Source of the DNA: Actinomycetota bacterium
GTDB lineage: Bacteria > Actinomycetota > Acidimicrobiia > Acidimicrobiales > Ilumatobacteraceae
Direction of reading: 5' to 3'
Assembly (NCBI GenBank): GCA_026393535.1
Contig: JAPKZY010000049.1
Location: 1-64,000 of the forward strand
DNA length: 64,000 nt
Made by a program: the position numbers and the translations under genes. The notes beneath the pieces are model-generated. The model ran no database searches. It was not told where the DNA came from and was given only the letters and a program-made list of their open reading frames with translations. This document shows, one piece after another, positions 1 through 8,803 of this stretch. Each line of letters starts with the position of its first letter. Position 1 is the first letter of the stretch.

Positions 1-1
1 T

Positions 2-1021
2 GGTGGCTCGCCAACGTCGTATCGAGTTACTTCAACTCCTGGATCTTTTACGTGCACTGTTACTGGTTCGTCTGGTGATTGCACGGTGACTGGGCTTACG
101 AATGGCACGTCGTACACGTTTAAGGCGACTGCTACGAATGGTGGCGGTACATCTGCTTCGTCGGCTGCTTCTAATGCTGTTACTCCCACTGCACCTGCAA
201 CAACGACGGTGGCACCTGCTTTGTCGATTGTGATTCAAGCACCTGTGACATCAGTGGCTCAAGGTCAGGCATCAGTGGCAACGGTTGCCCCAACGTCCAC
301 CACCACAACTGTTGTGGTCCTTGGCGCTGATGGCAAGCCTGCTCCAACAACAACGACGACCACTTCTACATCGACAATTGCACCAGCAGAATCGAGGATG
401 GTGTCAACAACGGTTGCGCCGATAACAAAGAATGCTGCGTTACCAGCAATTGTGACAACAACGACTATGGGTCCTCCCGTTATCGACAATGTGGCTGCTG
501 GCGAAACAGCAGTGCAGATTGACGGTGTTACAACGGATGCAGTGGTGACTCGTGAGAATAACCAGTTAGTTATAAATGCAGGCCCATTAAACGCAAAATT
601 GTCAAGTGTAGATGATGCAGGCCTTGCGTTGCCTCTGGACTCCGACGGAAACGTGCGTTTGTCGGTTGGCGATGTAATTAAATTATCTGTTGGTGGGTTT
701 GAACCTGGGTCTTTGGTAGAAGTGTGGTTATTCTCAACTCCAACAAAATTAGGTTCGATAGTTGTTCAAGCAGACGGGAAGATTGAGGGTCTTTTTGCAA
801 TTCCTGCTGGAATCAAATCTGGGTCTCACCGAGTGGTGGTGTCCGCCAAATTAGCGAACGGCAAACCGACGACGTTTGCTCTAGGGGTTTTGATAGGAGA
901 GGTCTCCAGGACTTCAACTCTTACTAGAGTACTTATCGCAATTCCGATCTCATTTGCAGTTGTGTTCGCGTTCATTCTTCCTACGCAACTACGTCGCCGC
1001 AAAAAAACAGTTGTTGCGTGA
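2..1021 (+). CDS. FN3-domain cell-surface protein, C-terminally membrane-anchored (5' end outside window)
   Basis: The frame is open from base 2, so the gene begins upstream and 339 residues are visible. The visible start is the end of a fibronectin type III domain, with the characteristic VTGLTNGTSYTFKATATN strand pattern ending in SNAVTPT. A Thr/Ser/Pro-rich low-complexity linker follows (about residues 60-170), then an Ig-like beta domain (GFEPGSLVEVWLFSTPT) and a C-terminal hydrophobic helix followed by RRRKK, which fits a membrane anchor with the bulk outside. This architecture is common in Acidimicrobiia surface proteins; the exact role (adhesion or envelope scaffold) is unknown. The long Thr run is natural low complexity, not a frameshift. 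Confidence 0.8.
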   Translation, partial: GGSPTSYRVTSTPGSFTCTVTGSSGDCTVTGLTNGTSYTFKATATNGGGTSASSAASNAVTPTAPATTTVAPALSIVIQAPVTSVAQGQASVATVAPTSTTTTVVVLGADGKPAPTTTTTTSTSTIAPAESRMVSTTVAPITKNAALPAIVTTTTMGPPVIDNVAAGETAVQIDGVTTDAVVTRENNQLVINAGPLNAKLSSVDDAGLALPLDSDGNVRLSVGDVIKLSVGGFEPGSLVEVWLFSTPTKLGSIVVQADGKIEGLFAIPAGIKSGSHRVVVSAKLANGKPTTFALGVLIGEVSRTSTLTRVLIAIPISFAVVFAFILPTQLRRRKKTVVA

Positions 1022-1108
1022 ACAATTCTAAATCCCACGTCAAACGCTTACGGGTACTAAGGTGAGCAGTCCATGATGTGTGCAGAATCAAAGATTTGAG
1101 AACTGCAA

Positions 1109-1657
1109 ATGTTTAGGAGAAGGCACAAAAGCTCTAATTCGGGTGAAGATGGTGCAGGGTGGATCTATGCCGACCTGTTCTTGGCTCTGATGATTGTTGG
1201 TCTTGGGTCTGCTGTAATCACGTCGTCGTCTCCAACATCAGGTGCGGCGACTACAAGCGCGCCTCCAACATTTCAATTGAGTTGCGCTGAGTTCCCTGTA
1301 CGGGTGCCAAGTAATTTGTCGCGCACTAGCGGTGGTGCACAAATTGAAGCTGTCATTACATCTGAGATCAGCAAGCGCGGTTGGAGCGGCGAGAGTGCCA
1401 AGCCAGGCCTTGTCATCGTGTTCGGCGGATTTTCTGGCAGTGAAACTGCCGGAGCAGGAGACAGGCGAGCACAAAACTTACGTGCCGCTCTTCGTGCTGC
1501 CGTGCCCCCATTTCAACAAGTAGAAATGCGCACAGGCGGTGCACAAAATGTCACAGTCAACGGCGTGTCGTCTGATGTAGGTGGCGCTGGCTCTTTTCTG
1601 CTTGTCGTCTATCTATTGTTCAATGGTGCAGCTCTCACAGAAGATTGCACCCGTTAA
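1109..1657 (+). CDS. Single-pass membrane protein with MotB/ZorB-like N-terminus and possible degenerate OmpA-like domain
   Basis: This 182-residue protein has a basic N-terminus, one transmembrane helix (WIYADLFLALMIVGLGSAV) and an exported domain. An acidic residue at the start of the helix (YADLF) followed by a hydrophobic run is the layout of MotB/TolR/ZorB stator subunits. The region around GGFSGSETAGAGDRRAQNL resembles the OmpA-C pattern (G-x-T/S-D-S...N..L...RA), though weakly. The stop lies just upstream of the next gene's ribosome site, so the two genes probably form one transcript. No family could be named with certainty. The stator comparison is an inference from short motifs and needs profile searches. 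Confidence 0.6.
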   Translation: MFRRRHKSSNSGEDGAGWIYADLFLALMIVGLGSAVITSSSPTSGAATTSAPPTFQLSCAEFPVRVPSNLSRTSGGAQIEAVITSEISKRGWSGESAKPGLVIVFGGFSGSETAGAGDRRAQNLRAALRAAVPPFQQVEMRTGGAQNVTVNGVSSDVGGAGSFLLVVYLLFNGAALTEDCTR

Positions 1658-1665
1658 GGAGTTAT

Positions 1666-2199
1666 ATGCCTAATTCACCACATGCCCATGCTGATGCAGT
1701 CACAGCCGTTGAAAAATGGCTAAGCGTTTCAAAACAAACTTCGTCACTTGGTGCAAGCGCCGGACAGTTCGTTGATGACCTCCGCAACAACCAAAAGACA
1801 CGTGAGTGGTCAAAGGTCAACGTTGAACAGATCTTGCCGTTCAAGAGCGAGACTCCTCGTCTGTTGTTGGTAGTACGTGCCGGAGCAATGTTTTTGCCAA
1901 TTTTGTTGACATGGCTTGCACTTTCACAGGTAATCGGCCCGTTCTCGCTGTACCTGCAAAACCAACAAGCAAGTGCCAACTTTTTGTGGTTCTGGAACCA
2001 GAACCCAGGGAAGTCTTTTGCTGGTGTGTGGAAGTTGAGCCACGTGGCTCTTACTGACGCAGCTATTTTGGCGTTTCTTACGGTTCTTGCAATGCGCATC
2101 GCGTGGTGGGAAACCTCACGAGCAGAACAATCTGAAGCTAGATACACCGAGATGTTGTCTGCACTTGAGTTCTACTTCGTTTCTTCGCGCGATAACTAA
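1666..2199 (+). CDS. Small two-helix membrane protein, partner of the preceding gene
   Basis: The start is the ATG at 1666, preceded by AAGGAG at 1656-1661; a longer in-frame reading from 1645 would overlap the previous gene. The 177-residue product has a soluble N-terminus of about 60 residues, a first hydrophobic segment (LLVVRAGAMFLPILLTWLAL), a short loop containing NPGKSFAG, and a second helix (AAILAFLTVLAMRIAWW) followed by a charged tail. It has no recognisable catalytic motif. Its tight coupling to a MotB/ZorB-like single-pass protein suggests they form one membrane complex, but it is too short and too divergent to be called a MotA/ZorA homologue by eye. Confidence 0.65.
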   Translation: MPNSPHAHADAVTAVEKWLSVSKQTSSLGASAGQFVDDLRNNQKTREWSKVNVEQILPFKSETPRLLLVVRAGAMFLPILLTWLALSQVIGPFSLYLQNQQASANFLWFWNQNPGKSFAGVWKLSHVALTDAAILAFLTVLAMRIAWWETSRAEQSEARYTEMLSALEFYFVSSRDN

Positions 2200-2213
2200 G
2201 TAGGTACGTGGCG

Positions 2214-2219
2214 TATTGT
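2214..2219 (+). promoter_or_regulatory. -10 hexamer TATTGT, leaderless-type promoter
   Basis: TATTGT ends 7 nt before the ATG at 2227 and no ribosome site is present, so transcription probably starts at or next to the start codon. Confidence 0.45.
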
Positions 2220-2226
2220 TCGCCAT

Positions 2227-3120
2227 ATGACTTTTACAACTCACCATGCGTTGGTGAACAACGTAGATATTGCGTATTGGCATGAGCGTTCTGAAGGCGC
2301 ACATAAAGTTTTGGTGTGCGTACATGGATGGCCAGAGTCAAAACGCATTTTTTCGCGCGCTGTTGGGCCGTTACGAGATGCTGGTTTTGATGTTGTGGTG
2401 CCAGACCTGCGTGGGTTTGGTGAGTCGGGTTTAGCTCCAGATGGTTTTTACGATGTGGTGTCACATGCACGCGATATTGAATCACTGGTGTTTGATCATC
2501 TCGGGTACGAGTCTTTTGTTCTTGTTGGCGGCGACCTAGGTGGTCCTGTCATTCAAGAGATGGCATTGCGGAATCCAAATCGAGTGGAACGCATGGTGCT
2601 GTTTAACTCGCCGCTTCCAATGGACAAAGAACGGATGGCCGGCATGCGGACTCGCCCACCCGTCGAGGTGATGGATTATTTCATTCGGCAGGGGACTGAT
2701 GCGGATGCGCTTGCTTCAGAACTAGATACTGAAGAAAAGCGAGCCGAATACATCGCTGCGTTTTATTCCACGCGCTTGTGGGCACACCCTGGTGCATTCA
2801 ATCCGGATGACATTGCATGGCATGTTGAACCATTCCGTGACGCGCAGAAACTACGCGCGTCGTTTGCCAATTACGAGTCGGCGTTCGATGCGACAAAGCG
2901 TGCAGAGAAACCCTTGTATGGCAGAAATTCAGTAACTCCAACGCTGATTCTTTTCGGAACCAGTGATCATGTGATTTATCCAGATTTTGATCTCATGGCG
3001 GCAACGGTGTTCGACATTCACGATGGGCCAATTCGTATTGAGAACTGCGGTCATTTTGTGCCGTGGGAGGCTGTGGAAGAATTTATTTTTCGTACAGCTG
3101 AGTTCTGTCGAGAAAACTAA
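2227..3120 (+). CDS. Alpha/beta hydrolase, epoxide hydrolase/haloalkane dehalogenase type
   Basis: This 297-residue cytoplasmic enzyme carries the alpha/beta-hydrolase signature set. The oxyanion-hole motif HGWPES is near residue 33, the nucleophile elbow VGGDLGG near 98 has Asp as nucleophile (the epoxide hydrolase/dehalogenase form), an acid sits in FGTSDHV, and the catalytic His is in CGHFVPWE near the C-terminus. HGWPES together with an Asp nucleophile favours an epoxide hydrolase. The substrate cannot be read from sequence. It appears to be transcribed alone and converges tail to tail with the next gene with no spacer. Confidence 0.85.
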   Translation: MTFTTHHALVNNVDIAYWHERSEGAHKVLVCVHGWPESKRIFSRAVGPLRDAGFDVVVPDLRGFGESGLAPDGFYDVVSHARDIESLVFDHLGYESFVLVGGDLGGPVIQEMALRNPNRVERMVLFNSPLPMDKERMAGMRTRPPVEVMDYFIRQGTDADALASELDTEEKRAEYIAAFYSTRLWAHPGAFNPDDIAWHVEPFRDAQKLRASFANYESAFDATKRAEKPLYGRNSVTPTLILFGTSDHVIYPDFDLMAATVFDIHDGPIRIENCGHFVPWEAVEEFIFRTAEFCREN

Positions 3121-3465
3121 CTATTCGTTCTGTGACATCTTTTCGGCAATGGCGCGATCTCGGCGAATGACATTTCGAATCAAGACTGAAGAAACGACAC
3201 CGACACCAGCAATCATGACAAGGAATACCGTGTACTGCATCCAGCCTCCACGATCGCCTGAACTCTGCGGCTTCTTTCCACAATCGGGGCGCGGGTTTGA
3301 ATTGATGCATTCGGATGGTTCGTTTACCAAGTCATACACATACGTTGAGTCCGTCACCTCAGCAACGGTGGAGTCGGGGGGGGTGTCTGCTGCATGTGCG
3401 GCGGAGAGTCCGAATGGTGCAAGCGTGAGAAGAACGGCACAGGTGATGGGGGCAATACGGGGCAT
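3121..3465 (-). CDS. Small exported membrane-anchored protein, unknown function
   Basis: The 114-residue product has a clear signal peptide ([19 protein letters not shown] with an AHA-A type cleavage region), a short exported segment with two Cys ([15 protein letters not shown]) that could form a disulfide, and a C-terminal transmembrane helix ([19 protein letters not shown]) followed by a basic cytoplasmic tail. The family is not recognised. It converges with the hydrolase gene and is divergent from guaA, with only 38 bp between the two start codons. Confidence 0.65.
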   Translation of the reverse strand: MPRIAPITCAVLLTLAPFGLSAAHAADTPPDSTVAEVTDSTYVYDLVNEPSECINSNPRPDCGKKPQSSGDRGGWMQYTVFLVMIAGVGVVSSVLIRNVIRRDRAIAEKMSQNE

Positions 3466-3487
3466 GGGACTATCGTCTCACGCGAAC

Positions 3488-3493
3488 TAAGGT
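3488..3493 (+). promoter_or_regulatory. Possible -10 hexamer TAAGGT for guaA
   Basis: TAAGGT ends 10 nt before the guaA ATG inside the 38-bp divergent gap. It would give a leader of only a few bases. No Shine-Dalgarno sequence is seen. Confidence 0.3.
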
Positions 3494-3503
3494 TTACAAA
3501 GCC

Positions 3504-5069
3504 ATGAGTACAAAGTCACATCCCGCCCAGCACGATGTAGTGCTCGTTGTTGATTTTGGCGCTCAATATGCCCAGCTCATTGCGCGTCGCGTGCGCGAAG
3601 CGCGTGTGTATTCAGAAATCGTCCCGCACCGCATTACGGCAGCAGAAGTAGTGGCTAAAGCGCCAAGGGCAATCATTTTGTCGGGAGGCCCGAAGAGCGT
3701 GCATGTCGATGGTGCCCCGTTGCTAGACCCTGCTATTTACGAATTGGGAATTCCCATTCTTGGTATTTGTTACGGCTGTCAGTTGGTTGCACAACAATTA
3801 GGTGGAGTAGTTGCCCGCGGTGGGCGAGGCGAATATGGTCGTGCAACTCTGACGCGTAGTTCTTCCTATTCTCAACTGCTTGGTGACTCAACACCACAGG
3901 TGCATGACGTATGGATGAGCCATTTCGATTTCATTGGTGAAGCACCAGCCGGTTTTGTAGGTACTGCATCTACCCCTGATGCACCGAATGCTGTGATTGA
4001 AGATGATGCTCGTCGTATATACGGTGTGCAATATCACCCTGAAGTCGTGCATACGACCAGTGGTCAAGATTTGTTAGTTCGCTTTCTGGTCGACATTGCA
4101 CAATGCAAACAAGACTGGACAATGGCAAACATTGTTCAAGATCAAATTGAAGCAATTCGTGCGCAAGTCGGAACTGAACGAGCAATCTGTGGTTTATCAG
4201 GCGGGGTGGATTCATCGGTTGCTGCTGCAATCGTGCACCAAGCTATTGGTGCGCAACTCACATGTGTGTATGTGGATACCGGGCTCATGCGTCGCGGAGA
4301 AAGCGAACAAGTTGTAGAGACATTTCGCAAGAGCATGGGCATTGAGCTAATTCACATCGATGCAGGTGACAGATTCTTTGCTGCGCTTGCAGGCATTACA
4401 GAACCAGAAGCAAAGCGCAAAGCTATTGGCGAATTGTTTGTTCGCATCTTCGAAGAAAACACCGGCGGACTGACCGATGCGAAGTTCTTGGTGCAAGGAA
4501 CGTTGTATCCAGACATTGTTGAAAGTGGCGGACACGACGGAACTGCTGCAGTGATCAAGAGTCATCACAATGTTGGTGGACTTCCTGACGATATGACGCT
4601 CAAGTTATGTGAACCATTACGGGCGTTGTTTAAAGATGAAGTGCGCAAAGTCGGTGTTGAAGTTGGGCTCAGCGACGACATTGTGTGGCGTCAGCCGTTC
4701 CCTGGTCCGGGTCTCGGTGTACGCATCATTGGTGAGGTCACACCAGACAAAGTGGCGACCCTGCAACATGCAGATGAAATTGTTCGTCATGAAGTGAAGG
4801 CCGCTGGTCTCGAGCGCGAAATTTGGCAAGCCTTTGCAGTACTCGCCGATATTCGTAGCGTTGGAGTCATGGGCGACGAGCGCACCTATGGCCGTCCCAT
4901 CATCATTCGTGCCGTGACCAGCGACGATGCCATGACAGCAGACTGGGCCCGGTTGCCCTATGACCTCTTGGAAAAGATGTCGAGCCGCATCATCAATGAG
5001 GTGCCAGGCATTAACCGGGTGGTCTATGACGTCACCTCAAAGCCGCCTGGCACGATCGAGTGGGAATAG
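3504..5069 (+). CDS. guaA: GMP synthase (glutamine-hydrolysing)
   Basis: This converts XMP to GMP using glutamine and ATP, the last step of de novo guanine nucleotide synthesis. The 521 residues match the usual length. The N-terminal class I glutamine amidotransferase has the nucleophile Cys in GICYGCQL and the His-x-Glu pair in QYHPEV. The ATP-pyrophosphatase domain has the P-loop GLSGGVDSS, and the C-terminal dimerisation domain ends in the typical KPPGTIEWE. The gene stands alone, and a short GC hairpin overlaps its stop codon. Confidence 0.97.
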   Translation: MSTKSHPAQHDVVLVVDFGAQYAQLIARRVREARVYSEIVPHRITAAEVVAKAPRAIILSGGPKSVHVDGAPLLDPAIYELGIPILGICYGCQLVAQQLGGVVARGGRGEYGRATLTRSSSYSQLLGDSTPQVHDVWMSHFDFIGEAPAGFVGTASTPDAPNAVIEDDARRIYGVQYHPEVVHTTSGQDLLVRFLVDIAQCKQDWTMANIVQDQIEAIRAQVGTERAICGLSGGVDSSVAAAIVHQAIGAQLTCVYVDTGLMRRGESEQVVETFRKSMGIELIHIDAGDRFFAALAGITEPEAKRKAIGELFVRIFEENTGGLTDAKFLVQGTLYPDIVESGGHDGTAAVIKSHHNVGGLPDDMTLKLCEPLRALFKDEVRKVGVEVGLSDDIVWRQPFPGPGLGVRIIGEVTPDKVATLQHADEIVRHEVKAAGLEREIWQAFAVLADIRSVGVMGDERTYGRPIIIRAVTSDDAMTADWARLPYDLLEKMSSRIINEVPGINRVVYDVTSKPPGTIEWE

Positions 5070-5081
5070 CCCGAAGGGGCT
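5068..5081 (+). terminator. Short GC hairpin at the guaA stop codon
   Basis: AGCCC-GAAG-GGGCT forms a 5-bp stem with a GAAG tetraloop starting within the stop codon. There is no U tract, so it is at best a weak or factor-assisted terminator. Confidence 0.3.
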
Positions 5082-5115
5082 CATATCCACCCCTGTATGG
5101 CTCTGAACGGGCGCC

Positions 5116-5147
5116 GTCAGGCCATAACGCAACCCAAGTAGCCTGAC
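5116..5147 (+). promoter_or_regulatory. Inverted repeat GTCAGGC-N18-GCCTGAC overlapping the -10 of the NlpC/P60 gene
   Basis: Perfect 7-bp arms lie at 5116-5122 and 5141-5147. The right arm overlaps a TAGCCT hexamer at 5139-5144 that ends 9 nt before the ATG at 5154. This position suits an operator for a dimeric repressor. It could instead be an RNA stem only if transcription began further upstream. Confidence 0.35.
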
Positions 5148-5153
5148 AGGGTC

Positions 5154-6254
5154 ATGTTTTCGACCCGTCACCACCGGGGGCCCTTGCGGTCCGTACTGGT
5201 CTCACTTCTTGCCGTTGGCATCATGGGGGGCACGGTCATTTCTCCAGGGCTGGCCTCTGCCGACTCTGTCGACGACAAGCGTCGCCAGGTTGCAAATATT
5301 GCCGATCAGCTCGAGAACCTGGCTGAGCAGATGGACGCTCTTGGCGAAGATTACGCCCAGTCATTGACCGACCAAGCTGACCTTGCCGTGGAGATTGATA
5401 GAGCTCAAGCAGATGTGGCGGCAGCCGAAGCGCAACTATCGCAAATGCGAGGCACGTTGTACATGTCGGCAGTTACGCAGTTCATGCATGGTGGTCGTAA
5501 TTCAACATTGACAAATCTTTTCGCATCGTCTGGTGGAGTACAAGATGCTTTACAGCGCAGTCAGTTGCTATCAATTGCAATGAACCAAGGGTCACTGACA
5601 ACCGATTCGCTAGATGCAACAGCCACATCACTCACGAAGAAAAAAGCTGCCTTGGAAAAGAAGCGCAAACAAGCAATCAGTATTGGTGCGGTTGCAAATA
5701 AACGCCTAGGAGCTGCAGAGGCTTTAGCGGCACGGTACGAACAATTACAATCAACTGTCCAAGGCGACCTTGTTGATTTGCTACGCGAAGAACGTAATCG
5801 TCGGGAAGCGCAAGCACTCACTGATGCACAACGAGAAGCTGCCGGATACAGCAGTAAGTACGCATCAATTCAAAAGAAGTACGGCAACATTCCAAAGGTT
5901 TCGGCCCGCAGTCAGTCCGTGATTAGAGCTGCTTTGTCTCAACTTGGAGTTCCGTACCGATATGGTATGAGTTCGCCAGGCAAGGCTTTTGATTGTTCAG
6001 GGCTCACCACGTATGCATGGGGCAAGGCTGGGGTTGGTCTGAAACGAAATTCACGTGCACAGTTCAATTCATTGCCGCATATCCCGAAGGAACTGGCGAT
6101 GCCGGGTGACCTCATATTCACAGGGTCTCCCATTCACCATGTTGGTATTTATCTTGGTAACGGAACAATGGTGCACGCACCACGAACTGGAGACGTTGTA
6201 AAAATCGGGCCAATTCGCTGGTGGAAAGTTGTTGGCGTCGTTCGACCTGGTTGA
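5154..6254 (+). CDS. Exported NlpC/P60 peptidoglycan endopeptidase with coiled coil
   Basis: The 366-residue product begins with a basic region and a signal peptide ending in GLASADS. A long coiled coil (about residues 40-230) follows, as in PcsB/RipA-type hydrolases where it holds the enzyme inactive until a divisome partner binds. The C-terminal NlpC/P60 domain has the catalytic Cys in FDCSGLTTYAW, the His in IHHVGIYLGNG and a third polar residue in MVHAPRTGDVV. It would cut D-Glu to diaminopimelate bonds in stem peptides during cell separation. The actinobacterial Rip family is the closest match; the exact orthologue is not assigned. Confidence 0.9.
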   Translation: MFSTRHHRGPLRSVLVSLLAVGIMGGTVISPGLASADSVDDKRRQVANIADQLENLAEQMDALGEDYAQSLTDQADLAVEIDRAQADVAAAEAQLSQMRGTLYMSAVTQFMHGGRNSTLTNLFASSGGVQDALQRSQLLSIAMNQGSLTTDSLDATATSLTKKKAALEKKRKQAISIGAVANKRLGAAEALAARYEQLQSTVQGDLVDLLREERNRREAQALTDAQREAAGYSSKYASIQKKYGNIPKVSARSQSVIRAALSQLGVPYRYGMSSPGKAFDCSGLTTYAWGKAGVGLKRNSRAQFNSLPHIPKELAMPGDLIFTGSPIHHVGIYLGNGTMVHAPRTGDVVKIGPIRWWKVVGVVRPG

Positions 6255-6275
6255 TTAGCGATACGGTCTATCTCC

Positions 6276-7292
6276 ATGCAGGGGATCGATGAAGTCAAAG
6301 TAGAAGCGTGGCTCAACGCCGATATTGAAGGTGCGCAGGGTCCGTATACATACGATCTGATTGCTGGCGGCCGAAGCAACCTCACTTTCCATGTCACTGA
6401 CTCTCATGGCACACAAATGGTGTTGCGTCGCCCGCCAATGGGCCATGTGTTGGCTACGGCTCATGACATGGCGCGCGAACATCGCATTATCTCTGCTGTT
6501 GGAAAGACCAATGTTCCAGTACCTCGCACGCTTGGTGTGTGTACTGATGAAGCAGTCAATGGGGCACCGTTCTACGTAATGGCTTTTGTTAATGGTGTTG
6601 TACTAGATAGCCCAGACAAGGGCCTGTTGTTACCCGAAGCGTTACGCACTTCGGCAGCTGAGAACCTCATTGATGTGTTAGCCGATCTCCATGCCGTTGA
6701 TATTGATGCAGTTGGCCTTGGAGACTTAGCGAAGCGCGAAGGCTACGTTGAACGCCAAGTGAAGCGGTGGAGCACACAGTGGGCTAATTCAAAAACGCGC
6801 GAGTTGCCTGCAGTAGAAGAAGTAGCGCGTTTGTTGGCGGAAAACATTCCCGTGCAACACGGTGTTGCAATCGCTCATGGTGATTATCGCTTTGGAAACT
6901 GCCTTACTGATATTTCAACGGGCAAGATTGCTGCAGTGCTCGACTGGGAACTATGCACACTTGGTGACCCACTCGCAGATCTTGGCTATATCGGTGTGTA
7001 CTGGACTGATCCTGGTGTTCCGATGTTGCGTCATAATGATCCGTCTGGACATCCGGGTTCGTGCACGTTTGATCACTTAGTACAACGCTACGCAACACGT
7101 ACTGGTCGTGATGTTTCAAACATCGGGTACTACAAAGCGTTTTCTAGTTTTCGTTTGGCAGTTATTTCCGAAGGTGTCTATGCGCGGTACCTACACGGCG
7201 CCATGGGCGACCAAGATATTGATCTTGCACCGATGAAGTTGGGAACTGAAACATTGGCTGAGTCTGCACTCGCAGCATTGACGGGGAAGTAA
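6276..7292 (+). CDS. Phosphotransferase family protein (APH/choline-kinase fold)
   Basis: The 338-residue protein has the kinase-like fold used by aminoglycoside phosphotransferases and by the kinase domain of ACAD10/11-type proteins. The Brenner-type motif AIAHGDYRFGNCL holds the catalytic Asp and Asn, and AAVLDWELCTLGDPLADLGY holds the metal-binding Asp. In actinobacteria this subgroup usually sits beside acyl-CoA or lipid genes and is thought to phosphorylate hydroxyacyl substrates rather than drugs. It is followed after 2 bp by a dienelactone hydrolase family gene, so the two are probably cotranscribed. A TACGGT hexamer ends 8 nt before the ATG. Confidence 0.85.
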   Translation: MQGIDEVKVEAWLNADIEGAQGPYTYDLIAGGRSNLTFHVTDSHGTQMVLRRPPMGHVLATAHDMAREHRIISAVGKTNVPVPRTLGVCTDEAVNGAPFYVMAFVNGVVLDSPDKGLLLPEALRTSAAENLIDVLADLHAVDIDAVGLGDLAKREGYVERQVKRWSTQWANSKTRELPAVEEVARLLAENIPVQHGVAIAHGDYRFGNCLTDISTGKIAAVLDWELCTLGDPLADLGYIGVYWTDPGVPMLRHNDPSGHPGSCTFDHLVQRYATRTGRDVSNIGYYKAFSSFRLAVISEGVYARYLHGAMGDQDIDLAPMKLGTETLAESALAALTGK

Positions 7293-7294
7293 CT

Positions 7295-8032
7295 ATGGCT
7301 GTGTTAGAAGGCTGGGTCAAAGGCTCATTTACATCTGCATCATTGACGCGTGACACGTACCGAAAGGGGACTGGCCCAGTTGTCATCGTGGTTCACGAAA
7401 TACCAGGCATCACGCCGGCAGTGGAACGCTTTGCAAACGATGTTGTCAATGCTGGGTTCACGGTTGTGATGCCTGATCTCGTTGGCACACCTGGCCGTGA
7501 AGTGAGTGGAACCTATTTGGCATCATCAATGTTGAAGATTTGCATTGCAAAAGAATTCACAACGTTGGCGCTTCAGAAAACGTCGCCCGTTATCTCTTGG
7601 CTGCGTGCTTTGGCGCGAGCCCTTCACAATGAAATTGGTGGCAAAGGTGTTGGTGCAGTTGGTATGTGCTTCTCCGGTGGATTCGCGCTCGGCATGATGG
7701 TCGATGACATCATGATCGCACCTGTTTTGTCGCAACCATCGTTGCCGTTCGTGGTGGGAAAAGCTCGTGGTGCTGATCTCAATTTGTCTCCTGATGATGC
7801 TGCAGTCATTACTCAACGCGCAGCAGACGGATGTCAGGTTCTAGGTTTGCAGTTCACGCAAGACAAATTAGTGGGCGACCGTTTCGCTTCATTGCGCAAT
7901 CTCATCGGCGATGCTTTCATCGCAGTAGAGATTCCATCACAGTCTCCGAAAGACCACAGCGTGCTCACTGAACAGCGTGACGAAGACAGCGTGCAGCGCG
8001 TTCTTTCGTTCTTCAGTGAAAAACTGAAGTAG
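7295..8032 (+). CDS. Dienelactone hydrolase family protein
   Basis: This 245-residue alpha/beta hydrolase has the Cys nucleophile elbow GMCFSGG (about residue 127), characteristic of dienelactone hydrolases, and an N-terminal VIVVHEIPGITP strand-loop. The C-terminal part contains PKDHSVLTEQRD, where the catalytic His is expected. The substrate is unknown; many family members act on small lactones or esters. The start codon lies 2 bp after the phosphotransferase stop, pointing to translational coupling. It converges with the SDR gene with no spacer. Confidence 0.85.
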   Translation: MAVLEGWVKGSFTSASLTRDTYRKGTGPVVIVVHEIPGITPAVERFANDVVNAGFTVVMPDLVGTPGREVSGTYLASSMLKICIAKEFTTLALQKTSPVISWLRALARALHNEIGGKGVGAVGMCFSGGFALGMMVDDIMIAPVLSQPSLPFVVGKARGADLNLSPDDAAVITQRAADGCQVLGLQFTQDKLVGDRFASLRNLIGDAFIAVEIPSQSPKDHSVLTEQRDEDSVQRVLSFFSEKLK

Positions 8033-8803
8033 TTACTGCGGGCCGCCGTCAACGGGAAGCATTGTTCCAGTTGTGTAACTGCTGGCATTGCTAGCCAAGT
8101 ACAGAGCAGCGCCGACAATTTCATGTGGTTCGCCGCCACGTTGCAACATGTAGCCAGTTTTTGCAGCCTTGTTAAAACGTTCCATATCCCAGGCCTTTGA
8201 GATATCCGTTAAGAAGGGTCCGGGCACGATGCAGTTCACACGTACATGGGGCGCATATGTTCGCGCAAGCCCCATGGTCAAGTTGTTAACAGCTGCCTTA
8301 GCGGCACCGTAGATCACTTCGTTAGGCGATGGTCGCGAACTCGCAATAGATGACACATTGATAATGGAACCCCCACGCACAGTGCCGTCGACATTCTTTG
8401 TAGTCATGTGAGTGCCAATAAGAGCCGACAATCGAAATGGTCCTTTTAAGTTCACGCCAAGAACTTTGTCGTACAAATCTTCTGTGACTTCCACGAGCGA
8501 TGAATACAACGGCGACATGCCTGCATTGTTTACAAGAATGTCAATGTGTCCGAACTCAGCAATGGCAGTAGTGGCCAACATCTCTGCATCAGACCATGAC
8601 GCTGCGTGATACCCAACGGCAAGCGCGCGTCGACCCAACGCACGAACTTCGTTCGCAACTGTTTCGCAGTTTTCAACTTTGCGACTTGCAACAACAATGT
8701 TTGCGCCACGTTCCGCAAACGCCAACGCCATCTCGCGACCAAGCCCACGGCTACCACCGGTGATGATGGCGGTCTTGCCCTCTAGAGAAAAAAGATCTGT
8801 CAT
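8033..8803 (-). CDS. Short-chain dehydrogenase/reductase (SDR)
   Basis: This 256-residue classical SDR has the cofactor motif TGGSRGLGRE, the structural NNAG, the catalytic Ser in INVSSIASS and YGAAK with the catalytic Tyr and Lys, ending in the common LPVDGG. An Arg after the second strand (VVASRKVEN) suggests NADP(H) preference, which is an inference. The substrate is not predictable. Its start overlaps the stop of the upstream YaaA gene by 4 nt, so the two form one transcript. Confidence 0.9.
   Translation of the reverse strand: MTDLFSLEGKTAIITGGSRGLGREMALAFAERGANIVVASRKVENCETVANEVRALGRRALAVGYHAASWSDAEMLATTAIAEFGHIDILVNNAGMSPLYSSLVEVTEDLYDKVLGVNLKGPFRLSALIGTHMTTKNVDGTVRGGSIINVSSIASSRPSPNEVIYGAAKAAVNNLTMGLARTYAPHVRVNCIVPGPFLTDISKAWDMERFNKAAKTGYMLQRGGEPHEIVGAALYLASNASSYTTGTMLPVDGGPQ

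Noticed and set aside
290-420. Repetitive ACAAC/ACGAC stretch as a tandem repeat or CRISPR-like array
   Set aside because: It encodes the Thr-rich linker of the FN3 protein; units vary and there are no spacers.
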